Shown piece after piece: positions 1 to 7,770 of a stretch of 25,226 nt of DNA. Each line of letters begins with the position of its first letter. Within the stretch, counting starts at the first letter, position 1. The stretch lies in NCBI GenBank assembly GCA_002399565.1, contig DHDW01000028.1:32130-57355 (forward strand). The letters are read 5' to 3'. A model generated the notes under the pieces. It was not told the origin of the DNA. It searched no databases and saw nothing but the letters and a program-made list of their open reading frames with translations. This DNA comes from Bacteroidales bacterium UBA4866 (GTDB lineage Bacteria > Bacteroidota > Bacteroidia > Bacteroidales > P3). The position numbers and the translations under genes are program-made.

Positions 1-884
1 TCTTTATTAAATATGAATTTTGGTATAATCATATTAGAATAGTAAAACAAAAAGGAGCAAAAGTTTATCAAGTTTCTCTAATTCTTCGTCCAAACCAGTA
101 TTTCTTTTCTCGTTGGGGAAGTTGGTACAGAAAACAACTTAAGAACTTTGATTATTTCTTTGTTCAAAACAATCAAACAAAAGAATTACTTAATTCAATT
201 GGACTGAATAATTGTATTATTACTGGGGATACTCGTTTTGATAGGGTTGCAGAAATTGCACTTAAAGCAAAAGATTTTCCTAAGATAGAAGAATTCTGTC
301 AAAAAGATAAAGTAGTTTTAATGGGAAGCAGTTGGGAGAAGGATGAAGAAATGATGAAAGAAGCAATGAAAAATACTAAGTCTTCTTTTAAGTTAATTAT
401 TGCTCCACATCAAATACATAATTCTCACATCCAACAAATAAAATCTCTTTTCCCAAAATCAATTAATTATTCTGAAATAGAGAATATAGATTATAGCAAT
501 AAAGATAATTTGGATAATGTATTAATTATCGATTCTATTGGAATTCTATCTTCCTTATATAAATACGCAACAATTGCTTATATTGGAGGAGGCTTTGGAG
601 TGGGAATTCACAATATTTTAGAAGCTGCAACATTTGCCAAACCAATTATTTTTGGCCATAACTATATTAAATTTAAGGAAGCTATTGATTTAATTGTGAA
701 AGAAGGGGCTTTTTCATTCAATGAAAGCAACAAATTAGCAGAAATAATTGATAAATTATTAGAAAAAGAAGATTATTACAAAAAAAGTTCAGATATTTGT
801 AGAGGTTATATTGAAGAAAATATAGGTGCATGCGAAAGAATATTATCTAAAATAGGACAATTACAAAACAAAGATGGAGATTAA
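1..884 (+). CDS. waaA: 3-deoxy-D-manno-octulosonic acid (Kdo) transferase, 5'-truncated by the window edge
   Basis: The frame is open from base 3 and gives 293 residues, so roughly the first 115-130 residues of a usual 410-425 residue protein lie outside the window. The first visible residues include KYEFWYN, a conserved segment of the N-terminal lobe of WaaA/KdtA. It is followed by SRWGSWYRK, FVQNN, TGDTRFDR and then, in the C-terminal GT-B lobe, GSSWEKDE, APHQIH and the YIGGGFGVGIHNILEAA nucleotide-sugar-binding stretch. WaaA is a membrane-associated enzyme that transfers Kdo from CMP-Kdo to the lipid A precursor on the cytoplasmic face of the inner membrane. An ATG at 321 exists, but upstream codons clearly continue the family, so it is not the start. 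The 3' end overlaps tamL by 11 bases, suggesting co-transcription and translational coupling. Confidence 0.93.
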   Translation, partial: FIKYEFWYNHIRIVKQKGAKVYQVSLILRPNQYFFSRWGSWYRKQLKNFDYFFVQNNQTKELLNSIGLNNCIITGDTRFDRVAEIALKAKDFPKIEEFCQKDKVVLMGSSWEKDEEMMKEAMKNTKSSFKLIIAPHQIHNSHIQQIKSLFPKSINYSEIENIDYSNKDNLDNVLIIDSIGILSSLYKYATIAYIGGGFGVGIHNILEAATFAKPIIFGHNYIKFKEAIDLIVKEGAFSFNESNKLAEIIDKLLEKEDYYKKSSDICRGYIEENIGACERILSKIGQLQNKDGD

Positions 885-3306
885 AAAACGCTTAAACTTA
901 CTATTCATTTTTTTTCTTTCTGTAATTTTAATTACGGCTTGTAGCCCCTATAAACATATTTCAAAAGATGGATATTTGCTATCCAAAAACAAGGTTTTAG
1001 TAGATAGTAAGACTCTTCCTAAATCAGATTTTGTAAATTTAGTTAGGCAAGACCCTAACAGCACTTTCTTGGGAGTTAAATTGGGAATGTATTTCTATAG
1101 CATTTCTCCTTCAGGAGAGGATTCAATAGTTAATTTCTTACATAGAAATATTTTTAGACGATTGGGGCAAAAGCCTGTTGAGTTTAATAAAGATATGACC
1201 TATTCTTCTTCTCAAGAGATGAAGGATTATTTGAGAATTAAGGGGTGTTTTGATGGGAAGGTTGTAGATAGTGTTATTTATAAGAAAAGGAAGGCAGAAG
1301 TTTTTTATCATGTAAATATTGGGAAGCGTTATAAAATTGATACTTTCTTTGTAAGTGCAGAAGACAGTACTATTTTGCCTTCTGTTTTAAATATAATGTC
1401 TAATACTACCATTAAAAAAGGGATTTATTATGATGAAACAATATTTTCTGATGAAAGAGATAGGCTTACCTTAGAACTTAGAAAACAAGGTTATTTCGAC
1501 TTTAGTTCTGAATACATATTATTCAATGTTGATACTGCAAATAATAATTACTCAGCAAAAGTAAATTTATTTATTTCCTCAAAACGCAAATCTTTAACAA
1601 TTGAAGAAGATACTCTTAATATTGCAAATGATGATTCTTTCTCTTTATTTAAAAAATATAAGATGAGGAATATTTATATCTATTCTGACTACTCAACTGA
1701 ACTTCTCAATACAGACCTTTCAAAATTAGACACAAGCATTATTTATCATAGACAAAAAGATAAATTTGGACTAAACAAATATATTGTGATTGCTCCAACT
1801 CCAAAGAAGATGAATATTAAGCCTATTTTAAGAAGCGTAATGTTTCAAAGAGATAGCTTGTTTTCTCCTGTTTATGCAGAAAGAACCTATAATGCTTTAA
1901 ATCAATTGAGGAATTTTAAGTTTATTGACATTTCTTATATTCCTTCATTTTTAGATAATAATTTAACCGAATTAGATACTTCTCTTTTAGATTGTGTAAT
2001 TAGACTTTCATTAGTTAAGCCTGTTCAGATATCAACTTCTTTGGAAGCCAATTTCTCTGCAGTTAATAATTCTCTTATAGAAACCAATAGCTCAAATCTT
2101 GGTATGGAGTTTAATGTTGGTCTTTCTCATAAGAATATTTTCAAAAATGCTGAAATATTCTCTTCTAACGCTAAAGCAGCTTTTGAAATGAGAAGTGATA
2201 TTTTTAGCAGTAGAGTAGATACAATAAGCCGTTGGTCATTAGTTAATGCTCTTGAAGCAGGAATTGATTTTGGAATTGAGTTTCCTCGTTTCCTTATTCC
2301 TTTTGGAACAAAGTTTTACTCAATGCAATTCCTTCCTCACACAACAATTAAGGCTGGGTACAATTTTCAGAAAAGAACCTATTTTGAACGTTCAATTTTT
2401 AACCTCAACTACGGATATAGCTGGAACTATTCCACAAAATATACTCATGCAATAATCCCTATTGACATCAACTTCGTTAAAGTTAACATAACAAGTCAAG
2501 ATTATGTGGACTTTATTGGGACATTGGATAGGAGAATAAGATATCAATATTCCGACCATTTAGTTACAGCAAGTAGATATAGTTTTGTTTATAATTCCCA
2601 AAAGCTTAACAAGAAAGAAGATTTTCTTTATTTCCGTTTTAATATTGAATCTGCAGGCAATATAATTAACTTGGTAAATAAAACGGCTAAATCGTCTCAA
2701 AACGATTTAAAACAATACACCATTTTTGGCATTCCCTACAATCAATACGTAAGAACAGACTTTGATATAAAGAAATATATCTACCTAACGGAAAAACAAT
2801 CTTTGGTTTTTAGGTCTTATGGTGGTATTGGCGTCCCTTATGGAAATTCTACAGGCCTTCCTTATGAAAAGAGTTTCTTCTCTGGAGGAAATAATAATCA
2901 TAGGGCTTGGGAATTAAGGGAATTGGGACCTGGCTCATCAAAGATGGACCAAACACAATTAAGATACGACCGCTCTGGAGATATTCAAATTGGAGGAAAT
3001 ATTGAATATCGTTTTCCTATTGTTTCCATTTTTGAGGGTGCGACCTTTTTTGATGTGGGAAATGTTTGGACTCTTTATGACCAAAAGGATATGAAAGGAG
3101 GACAATTTGAGTTTAATAGGTTTTATAATGAATTGGCTCTTGGTTATGGTTTAGGATTGCGTTTGAATCTTCAATTTATAATTGTAAGATTTGACTTTGC
3201 AATAAAATTATGGGATCCTTCCGAAGATTTAAGCCAAAGATGGGTTTTGCCTAACACTAAATTTAGTGATATAAAACTCAATTTCGGTATTGGATATCCT
3301 TTCTAA
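874..3306 (+). CDS. tamL: BamA/TamA-family outer-membrane lipoprotein, TamL type
   Basis: The 810-residue product starts with a lipoprotein signal ending in LITAC, with Cys23 as the lipidated residue. Residues about 30-420 are periplasmic POTRA-like repeats. From about 430 on there is an Omp85-type beta-barrel: RSFFSGGNNNHRAW-like and IQIGGNIEYRFPI segments and a C-terminal strand ending in GIGYPF with terminal Phe, the usual barrel-insertion signal. A lipid-anchored Omp85 protein is the hallmark of Bacteroidota TamL, which is thought to work with the inner-membrane TamB in moving lipids or proteins to the outer membrane. The lipidation and barrel are read from sequence; the exact role is from family knowledge. 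It overlaps waaA by 11 bases. Its stop codon overlaps that of the convergent downstream gene, leaving no space for a separate terminator. Confidence 0.88.
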   Translation: MEIKKRLNLLFIFFLSVILITACSPYKHISKDGYLLSKNKVLVDSKTLPKSDFVNLVRQDPNSTFLGVKLGMYFYSISPSGEDSIVNFLHRNIFRRLGQKPVEFNKDMTYSSSQEMKDYLRIKGCFDGKVVDSVIYKKRKAEVFYHVNIGKRYKIDTFFVSAEDSTILPSVLNIMSNTTIKKGIYYDETIFSDERDRLTLELRKQGYFDFSSEYILFNVDTANNNYSAKVNLFISSKRKSLTIEEDTLNIANDDSFSLFKKYKMRNIYIYSDYSTELLNTDLSKLDTSIIYHRQKDKFGLNKYIVIAPTPKKMNIKPILRSVMFQRDSLFSPVYAERTYNALNQLRNFKFIDISYIPSFLDNNLTELDTSLLDCVIRLSLVKPVQISTSLEANFSAVNNSLIETNSSNLGMEFNVGLSHKNIFKNAEIFSSNAKAAFEMRSDIFSSRVDTISRWSLVNALEAGIDFGIEFPRFLIPFGTKFYSMQFLPHTTIKAGYNFQKRTYFERSIFNLNYGYSWNYSTKYTHAIIPIDINFVKVNITSQDYVDFIGTLDRRIRYQYSDHLVTASRYSFVYNSQKLNKKEDFLYFRFNIESAGNIINLVNKTAKSSQNDLKQYTIFGIPYNQYVRTDFDIKKYIYLTEKQSLVFRSYGGIGVPYGNSTGLPYEKSFFSGGNNNHRAWELRELGPGSSKMDQTQLRYDRSGDIQIGGNIEYRFPIVSIFEGATFFDVGNVWTLYDQKDMKGGQFEFNRFYNELALGYGLGLRLNLQFIIVRFDFAIKLWDPSEDLSQRWVLPNTKFSDIKLNFGIGYPF

Positions 3307-5228
3307 TTCATAAGCATAGAGAAAGCGTACTTCTTCATTTGCTTTGCTTTATCTCTCTTTTGATTTATATAGTTTGTTTTATCTGAAGTTTTGTACTTAT
3401 ATAAGTATTCTGTTCCATTCTTATTCCAAATATAGTAGTATTCATCATCAATTACCCCAAGCTTATCGTCTGCTGAAAAATAACCATAAAGTCGAGGATA
3501 GGTTTCAAAGTCAATTCCAAGAGTTTTATTGTTTTCTATTCCCAAATAGGAAGAAATCATTGCAGCAACATCAATTTGAAGTCCAATATTCTCAACTTTT
3601 TTGGGTTTTAGTTTTGATGGAGAATAAATAAAGAATGGAGTATGATGATAGGATAAAGGTAATTCAAAATCTGCTTTTCCTTTATAGGCTCCATGATCGG
3701 CAATAAATACAAATACAGTGTTATCAAACCAGGGGAATTGTTTTGCTTTCTCAATAAATTTTCCAATTGCCCAATCGGAATACTCAATCATTTTATCTTT
3801 AATGTCTTTTGATTTTGGTTTTAAAGGAATATTCTCTGGGAATATGTATGGTCCATGGTTTGCTGAAGTAAGTAAGGTTGCAAAGAAAGGCTTTGTTTTG
3901 TCAAGAAAATTAATTTCTTCAATTGCTCTATTAAACATCACATGGTCTGAAACTCCCAGTGTACTTTTTACCTCATCTTTTGGATAGTCTTTAACAGAAA
4001 CTATTCTCTCAACTCCATTTGCGGAAAGAAATCCTCCAATATTGTCAAACTGATCATCGTGTGTTGTGAAATAGAGGGTTGAATAGCCATTTTCTTTTAA
4101 CACATTGGGCAATCCTCCTTCAATTTTTGGGATAATGGTTAGGTTCATTGAATGTTTATGCATAAGTGCTGGCTGTCCAAAAAGGGTTGAATAGACTCCA
4201 TTATAGGTGTGTATGCCTGCAGTGTAAACATTTTCATAGGAAACAGAGTTATTTAGTAAATAATCTAAGTTAGGAGTTAAATTTTGAGTGTTTCCAAAAT
4301 GTCCAATATTGCATGTTCCCATTGCTTCCATAATAACAAGAACAACATTAGTCTTTTTTCCAAGCACCACTTCTCTTTTATTGCCTGAGGATTTCATCCT
4401 GATAAATTCTTGATTAACAAAAGACTTTGCCTCATTCTTATCCATTAAATCAAGTGGTTTATTGTCTTGTTTTGACTTTTCTTCAATACTTTTTATTAGT
4501 GTAAAGTTTGGATTAAGTCCCATTTGATTGATAAGAGGATTGTTGGAAAAATAAGCAGTTCCCACTTTCATTGGCGATTTCTTTTCAATTCTTCCCCTCA
4601 TTCCCAAAAAGCAAAGGCCAATAAGAAGAATAAACAAAAGAGAGTTAAGGATATATGTTTTAGCTGTTCTGTTTTCAGTTGCTTTATTTGATTTAATATT
4701 GCCTAAAAACCTTTTGTAGTTCCTAAACATCAACCAGGAGTAAAGAATGATAACTCCTACAAAAATAAAAAAGTAAACTATATAGGAAGGCTCTTGAGAA
4801 ATCATCTTAAAAACAAAGAGAGGACTATCAATCCAAGTAAATGCTTGAACGTTGAAACGAGTAAAGAAATATTTAAAATAAGGTATATCCATGCAACAAA
4901 TAGCAAAACACAAGGAGAAAAGAACAACAAGAGCATAATGATTAATCTTATAGAATATTCTATTTTTAATATTCAGGTAATAGGCTAAAATCAAACTAAT
5001 AAGAAAAGGGGAAAGCACAAAACAAGAAATTAGAGTATCAAACCTAAAGCCCATAAAGAAAGCTTTAAACAAAAGCATAAGGCCACCTTCTTCAGAAAGA
5101 ATTTCTCTAACAGATTCAATGTTTAAAGGCAAGATTGCAAGTCTAAAAACAAAGAAAAAACAAATAGCAATTATATATGTCCAAAGCAAATAAACGATTT
5201 GTTTGGGTAAAAAACCTCCTTTTTGCAT
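3303..5228 (-). CDS. LTA-synthase-like membrane sulfatase-fold phosphotransferase
   Basis: The 641-residue protein has five predicted N-terminal membrane helices (about residues 10-32, 49-84, 97-113, 150-168, 192-210), then an extracytoplasmic alkaline-phosphatase/sulfatase domain. Visible metal and catalytic motifs are VLVIMEAMG (Glu301), AGIHTYNG with Thr341 as the likely nucleophile, SANHGPY (about 456-461), FIADHG with Asp511 and His512, and His529 in YHHTPFF. Helix count and order match LtaS and relatives, which transfer phosphoglycerol or phosphoethanolamine from phospholipids to envelope glycans. The Bacteroidota substrate is not known, so no gene symbol is given. The ATG at 5228 is the only good start before the first helix. 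A GGAGG inside codons 3-5 is coding sequence and does not point to a later start. It is transcribed alone, convergent to tamL. Confidence 0.85.
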   Translation of the reverse strand: MQKGGFLPKQIVYLLWTYIIAICFFFVFRLAILPLNIESVREILSEEGGLMLLFKAFFMGFRFDTLISCFVLSPFLISLILAYYLNIKNRIFYKINHYALVVLFSLCFAICCMDIPYFKYFFTRFNVQAFTWIDSPLFVFKMISQEPSYIVYFFIFVGVIILYSWLMFRNYKRFLGNIKSNKATENRTAKTYILNSLLFILLIGLCFLGMRGRIEKKSPMKVGTAYFSNNPLINQMGLNPNFTLIKSIEEKSKQDNKPLDLMDKNEAKSFVNQEFIRMKSSGNKREVVLGKKTNVVLVIMEAMGTCNIGHFGNTQNLTPNLDYLLNNSVSYENVYTAGIHTYNGVYSTLFGQPALMHKHSMNLTIIPKIEGGLPNVLKENGYSTLYFTTHDDQFDNIGGFLSANGVERIVSVKDYPKDEVKSTLGVSDHVMFNRAIEEINFLDKTKPFFATLLTSANHGPYIFPENIPLKPKSKDIKDKMIEYSDWAIGKFIEKAKQFPWFDNTVFVFIADHGAYKGKADFELPLSYHHTPFFIYSPSKLKPKKVENIGLQIDVAAMISSYLGIENNKTLGIDFETYPRLYGYFSADDKLGVIDDEYYYIWNKNGTEYLYKYKTSDKTNYINQKRDKAKQMKKYAFSMLMN

Positions 5229-5247
5229 AAAAACCTGATTTAATCTA

Positions 5248-5255
5248 CAAAAGTA
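5248..5255 (-). promoter_or_regulatory. Putative -7 element of the LTA-synthase-like gene
   Basis: On the minus strand this reads TACTTTTG, matching the Bacteroidota TAnnTTTG consensus, 19 bases before the ATG at 5228. No clear TTTG -33 box is seen at the usual distance, so this is the weaker of the promoters listed. Confidence 0.45.
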
Positions 5256-5307
5256 CTAATTTATTAGTGTTTAAAACCTCAACCCTCCCAAAATATTTTA
5301 AATAAGG

Positions 5308-5338
5308 TTGACAAAACAAAGAAATTTTCGTACCTTTG
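5308..5338 (+). promoter_or_regulatory. Strong Bacteroidota-type promoter without an adjacent gene
   Basis: TTG (5308-5310) and TACCTTTG (5331-5338) are separated by 20 bases, a full match to the -33/-7 layout. Transcription would begin near 5345. No credible ORF follows: the next real start is at 6032, which has its own promoter. Downstream bases contain AAAGAA/TTCTTT and GAGAA/TTCTC arms and then CCCTTTTTT (5411-5419), so a short RNA of about 75 bases is possible but unproven. Confidence 0.55.
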
Positions 5339-5430
5339 CAAAAGTAAAGAAGCTACAGCCAAATTCTTTATTATCACGTTAAAGAGAAATAAAAATACCT
5401 TAAAAATTCTCCCTTTTTTATAGAAATATC

Positions 5431-5499
5431 TGTGGTATATACCCAAGCATTCCTACGGTATATACCCCAATTGCCCTATGGTATATACCATAGCATCCC
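5431..5499. repeat. Three tandem 23-bp units carrying the palindrome GGTATATACC
   Basis: GGTATATACC occurs at 5434, 5457 and 5480, exactly 23 bases apart, with partly conserved bases between. The third copy is extended to an 18-bp perfect palindrome, CTATGGTATATACCATAG (5476-5493). The 74-codon reading frame over it (5432-5656) is low-complexity and is a by-product of the repeats. Confidence 0.85.
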
Positions 5500-5558
5500 T
5501 TCACTCCATACCATAACCACATTAAAACTTTGTTTTAAGAGAACAAAACAAGGATTTA

Positions 5559-5621
5559 TTTTACTGAAACGAAGTTATAATTTACTGAAACGAAGTTCTA
5601 TTTTGCTGAAACTTCTTATTA
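5559..5621. repeat. Three tandem 21-bp units carrying ACTGAAACGAAGTT
   Basis: Units begin at 5559, 5580 and 5601. The first two share TTTACTGAAACGAAGTT; the third keeps TGCTGAAACTTC and is more diverged. An imperfect hairpin precedes it (CTTTGTTTT near 5529 against AAAACAAGG near 5546), resembling the perfect terminator stem at 13266-13306. The rest of 5229-6031, about 5622-5800, shows no gene or strong structure. Confidence 0.8.
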
Positions 5622-5801
5622 TTGCTCCTTTTTCTTATCTTCTATCATTTCCTTGATAATTGGACACAACCTTAAAAGTCGGTAAGTCCTGTTTTAATAT
5701 GAGCTTTTGTCTTGCAACGGTCTTGTTTATGGTTTTTACCAGACAATAATGATAAAAAACAACAATATTTCCAATCAAAAATTAAAAATATTTTCTAAAA
5801 A

Positions 5802-5832
5802 TTTGTTTTCTAAAAATAAAGATATACATTTG
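5802..5832 (+). promoter_or_regulatory. Promoter upstream of the T9SS cargo gene and the decayed copy
   Basis: TTTG (5802-5805), 19 bases, then TACATTTG (5825-5832): an exact fit to the Bacteroidota consensus. Transcription would start near 5839, about 24 bases before the sorting-domain remnant and about 193 bases before the ATG at 6032. The cargo gene would then have a long leader containing the remnant. The promoter may originally have served the lost gene. Confidence 0.65.
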
Positions 5833-5862
5833 TAACTTGAAATTTAATTATTTGAAAATTAA

Positions 5863-6003
5863 GGGAAGTTAATTAAGAAAGCTAAGTTAAATGCTAAACA
5901 AGGGAATCGGGTTGATGTTTCTAATCTTAAAGCTTGAGCTTATACTTATAATGTATCTCTTAATGGCAAAACTATTAGCGGAAAAGTTATTGTTGGAAAG
6001 TAA
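5863..6003 (+). pseudogene. Remnant of a T9SS type A sorting domain from a lost cargo gene
   Basis: These 47 codons align without gaps to the last 47 codons of the following gene (7379-7519); I count 125 of 141 identical bases (about 89%). Of 16 differences, 11 are silent, four change an amino acid and one creates an in-frame TGA at 5935-5937 where the intact copy has Gly. Both copies end at TAA, and similarity continues about 20 bases past it. No start codon or upstream body is present: the promoter lies directly before it. The silent-heavy pattern suggests the two domains diverged while both were functional, before this gene lost its body and gained the stop. It is most likely the end of a tandem paralogue removed by deletion. 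Confidence 0.85.
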
Positions 6004-6031
6004 ACAAGATTATAATTAATACAAATACATA

Positions 6032-7519
6032 ATGAAAAGAATCATATTTCTATTTATCATTATTTGCAGTGCAGTAAAGATAAATGCACAAGTAGATACA
6101 ATTGATAATAAAATTATCTTGAGAAACTATGATAATCATGCTTATCCTTTTAAAGATTATGATAATGATAATGTACTTTGGTTTGCACATTATTCATTAA
6201 ATGGGATGATTGTTTATCAAATTGATAATGATTTGAATATTATTGATTCAATTTATAATCCTATTGATACTTCATTTATAAATCCTCTGTTTTTTAAACT
6301 TAATAATTTACTTTATGGAACACATGGAATAATAAAAGGAGATAATAATGTTAATAGTTTTATAATTGATTCAATCTATTTTTATTATAATGACTTAAAT
6401 GGGAATAATATTGATACCGAATTAATATATACTGAATCAGAAAATGAAAATAGCATTGCAACTATAGAACCAATAAAATCTTTTGTAACAAAAGATAAAA
6501 ATATAGCTATGTTATTACTAGCAATAGAGAATGATATTGACTGGCGTTTTCCTCGATTATTGGTAGTAGATTCTTTGGGAGAAAGAGTTGTATTAAAAGA
6601 TTACGAAAATCTTCGTTCAAATAGATATGCAGGATATGCTATTTCAGAGAAGGATGATTTTTTTGTTTTATATCAAACTCCCAGGGAATATTTACAAGCT
6701 TACAATACAAAAGTTTTTTATATTGATAAATCAACTTTTGAAATTTTTGATTCAGCTTCTTTTGATTCGTCAATAATGCTTTATAATTTTAAATCTATTA
6801 ATGATTCCATTGCAGTTACAATTTCTCCATTAGCGTTAAGTACAGGGGCTGATATATATAGATATTACATCAATATATTAAATGATAAACAAATGATTCA
6901 AGTATCAAATATAATGATTGATATGGAGAATTTATCTTTTTATAATGAATATAGTCCAGATTATCAAACAAGGGTTGACTTTATAAATGAGGATTCTATT
7001 TATTATTGTACTTTTCTAGATGCTAATACAGGTATATTTGATTCAAATTATTCTGGAGTAATGCAGATTTTGAATTTTGGAGTTAATGGCAATATTAATT
7101 TTGATTATAGGTTTATAATAGACACTTTGCAACCAATACAAATTAATGGAGTTAAAGCAACTTCTGATGGAGGATTATTTGCAACTCTTTATAACTTGTT
7201 TACTGGCACAACTAACGTAATTAAATTTATGCCAAATGGAATAATTAGTTTAATTGATATTGCAACAAAAGAAAAGGAAAGAATAAAAGTTTATCCTAAT
7301 CCTGCAAAGGATTATATTTACGTTGATATTGAAGTAACTAATTTTAAGAAAGGAGAAATTGAGCTTTTTGATATACAAGGGAAGTTGGTTAAGAAAGCTA
7401 AGTTAAGTGCTAAGCAAGGAAACAGGGTAGATGTTTCAAATCTTAATGCTGGAGCTTATACTTATAATGTATCTCTTAATGGAAAAACTCTTAGTGGAAA
7501 AGTAATTGTTGGGAAGTAA
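6032..7519 (+). CDS. Secreted protein with T9SS type A sorting domain, passenger of unknown function
   Basis: The 495-residue protein begins with a Sec signal peptide (MKRIIFLFIIICSAVKINAQ). Residues about 21-410 form an Asp/Asn/Ile-rich, beta-rich passenger with no recognised enzymatic motif. The last about 75 residues are a type A sorting domain: KVYPNPAKDYIYVD, then ELFDIQGKLVKKA, VDVSNLNAGAYTYNV and the terminal GKVIVGK. This domain directs export through the outer membrane by the type IX system and is normally cleaved when the protein is anchored or released. The gene follows the decayed domain copy by 28 bases and is probably transcribed from 5802-5832. The passenger could be an adhesin-like or propeller-like surface protein, but the sequence does not establish this. 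Confidence 0.88.
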   Translation: MKRIIFLFIIICSAVKINAQVDTIDNKIILRNYDNHAYPFKDYDNDNVLWFAHYSLNGMIVYQIDNDLNIIDSIYNPIDTSFINPLFFKLNNLLYGTHGIIKGDNNVNSFIIDSIYFYYNDLNGNNIDTELIYTESENENSIATIEPIKSFVTKDKNIAMLLLAIENDIDWRFPRLLVVDSLGERVVLKDYENLRSNRYAGYAISEKDDFFVLYQTPREYLQAYNTKVFYIDKSTFEIFDSASFDSSIMLYNFKSINDSIAVTISPLALSTGADIYRYYINILNDKQMIQVSNIMIDMENLSFYNEYSPDYQTRVDFINEDSIYYCTFLDANTGIFDSNYSGVMQILNFGVNGNINFDYRFIIDTLQPIQINGVKATSDGGLFATLYNLFTGTTNVIKFMPNGIISLIDIATKEKERIKVYPNPAKDYIYVDIEVTNFKKGEIELFDIQGKLVKKAKLSAKQGNRVDVSNLNAGAYTYNVSLNGKTLSGKVIVGK

Positions 7520-7580
7520 AGATAATTAATATAGCTTAAATGTAAATTCTATTTGTGAATTTAATTTATCCTTTTATAAG

Positions 7581-7630
7581 GAAGAGACTACAAAGAAATT
7601 TTATTTTTCAATGTCGTCTCTTTTCTTTTT
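7581..7630 (+). terminator. Possible long-loop terminator after the T9SS cargo gene
   Basis: AAGAGAC (7582-7588) pairs with GTCTCTT (7616-7622), followed by a T-rich run to 7630. The 27-base loop is long for an intrinsic terminator, so confidence is moderate. Confidence 0.4.
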
Positions 7631-7707
7631 AATTCAAAACGTGTCTCGTTTTTTTTGATTGCAGACTAAAAGAAAATGAATGCACTATTTTTTATTTTAT
7701 CAAAACC

Positions 7708-7738
7708 TTTGCTCTAACTCTTTTTTTCAATAATTTTG
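7708..7738 (+). promoter_or_regulatory. Promoter of the aroC operon
   Basis: TTTG (7708-7711), 19 bases, then TAATTTTG (7731-7738), 32 bases before the aroC ATG. It matches the Bacteroidota -33/-7 consensus in both boxes and spacing. Confidence 0.75.
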
Positions 7739-7770
7739 CAAGGCTTAAGAGAATATACATTTTTGAAATA

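Noticed and set aside
3344..3631. Plus-strand ORFs inside the LTA-synthase-like gene, and similar antisense ORFs in aroC, parE, the hydrogenase-like gene and the peptidase gene
   Set aside because: They lie wholly within well-supported genes on the other strand or frame and have no family features.
5214..5228. Internal ribosome-binding site (AAAGGAGG) near the start of the LTA-synthase-like gene
   Set aside because: No start codon follows at a useful distance, and the bases are codons 3-5 of the preferred frame.
5341..5420. tRNA or other known RNA after the orphan promoter
   Set aside because: No cloverleaf or T-loop sequence could be found; only two short hairpins are visible.
5432..5656. 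74-codon plus-strand ORF in the 5.2-6.0 kb gap
   Set aside because: It is made of the 23-bp and 21-bp repeat units; the peptide is repetitive and has no family character.
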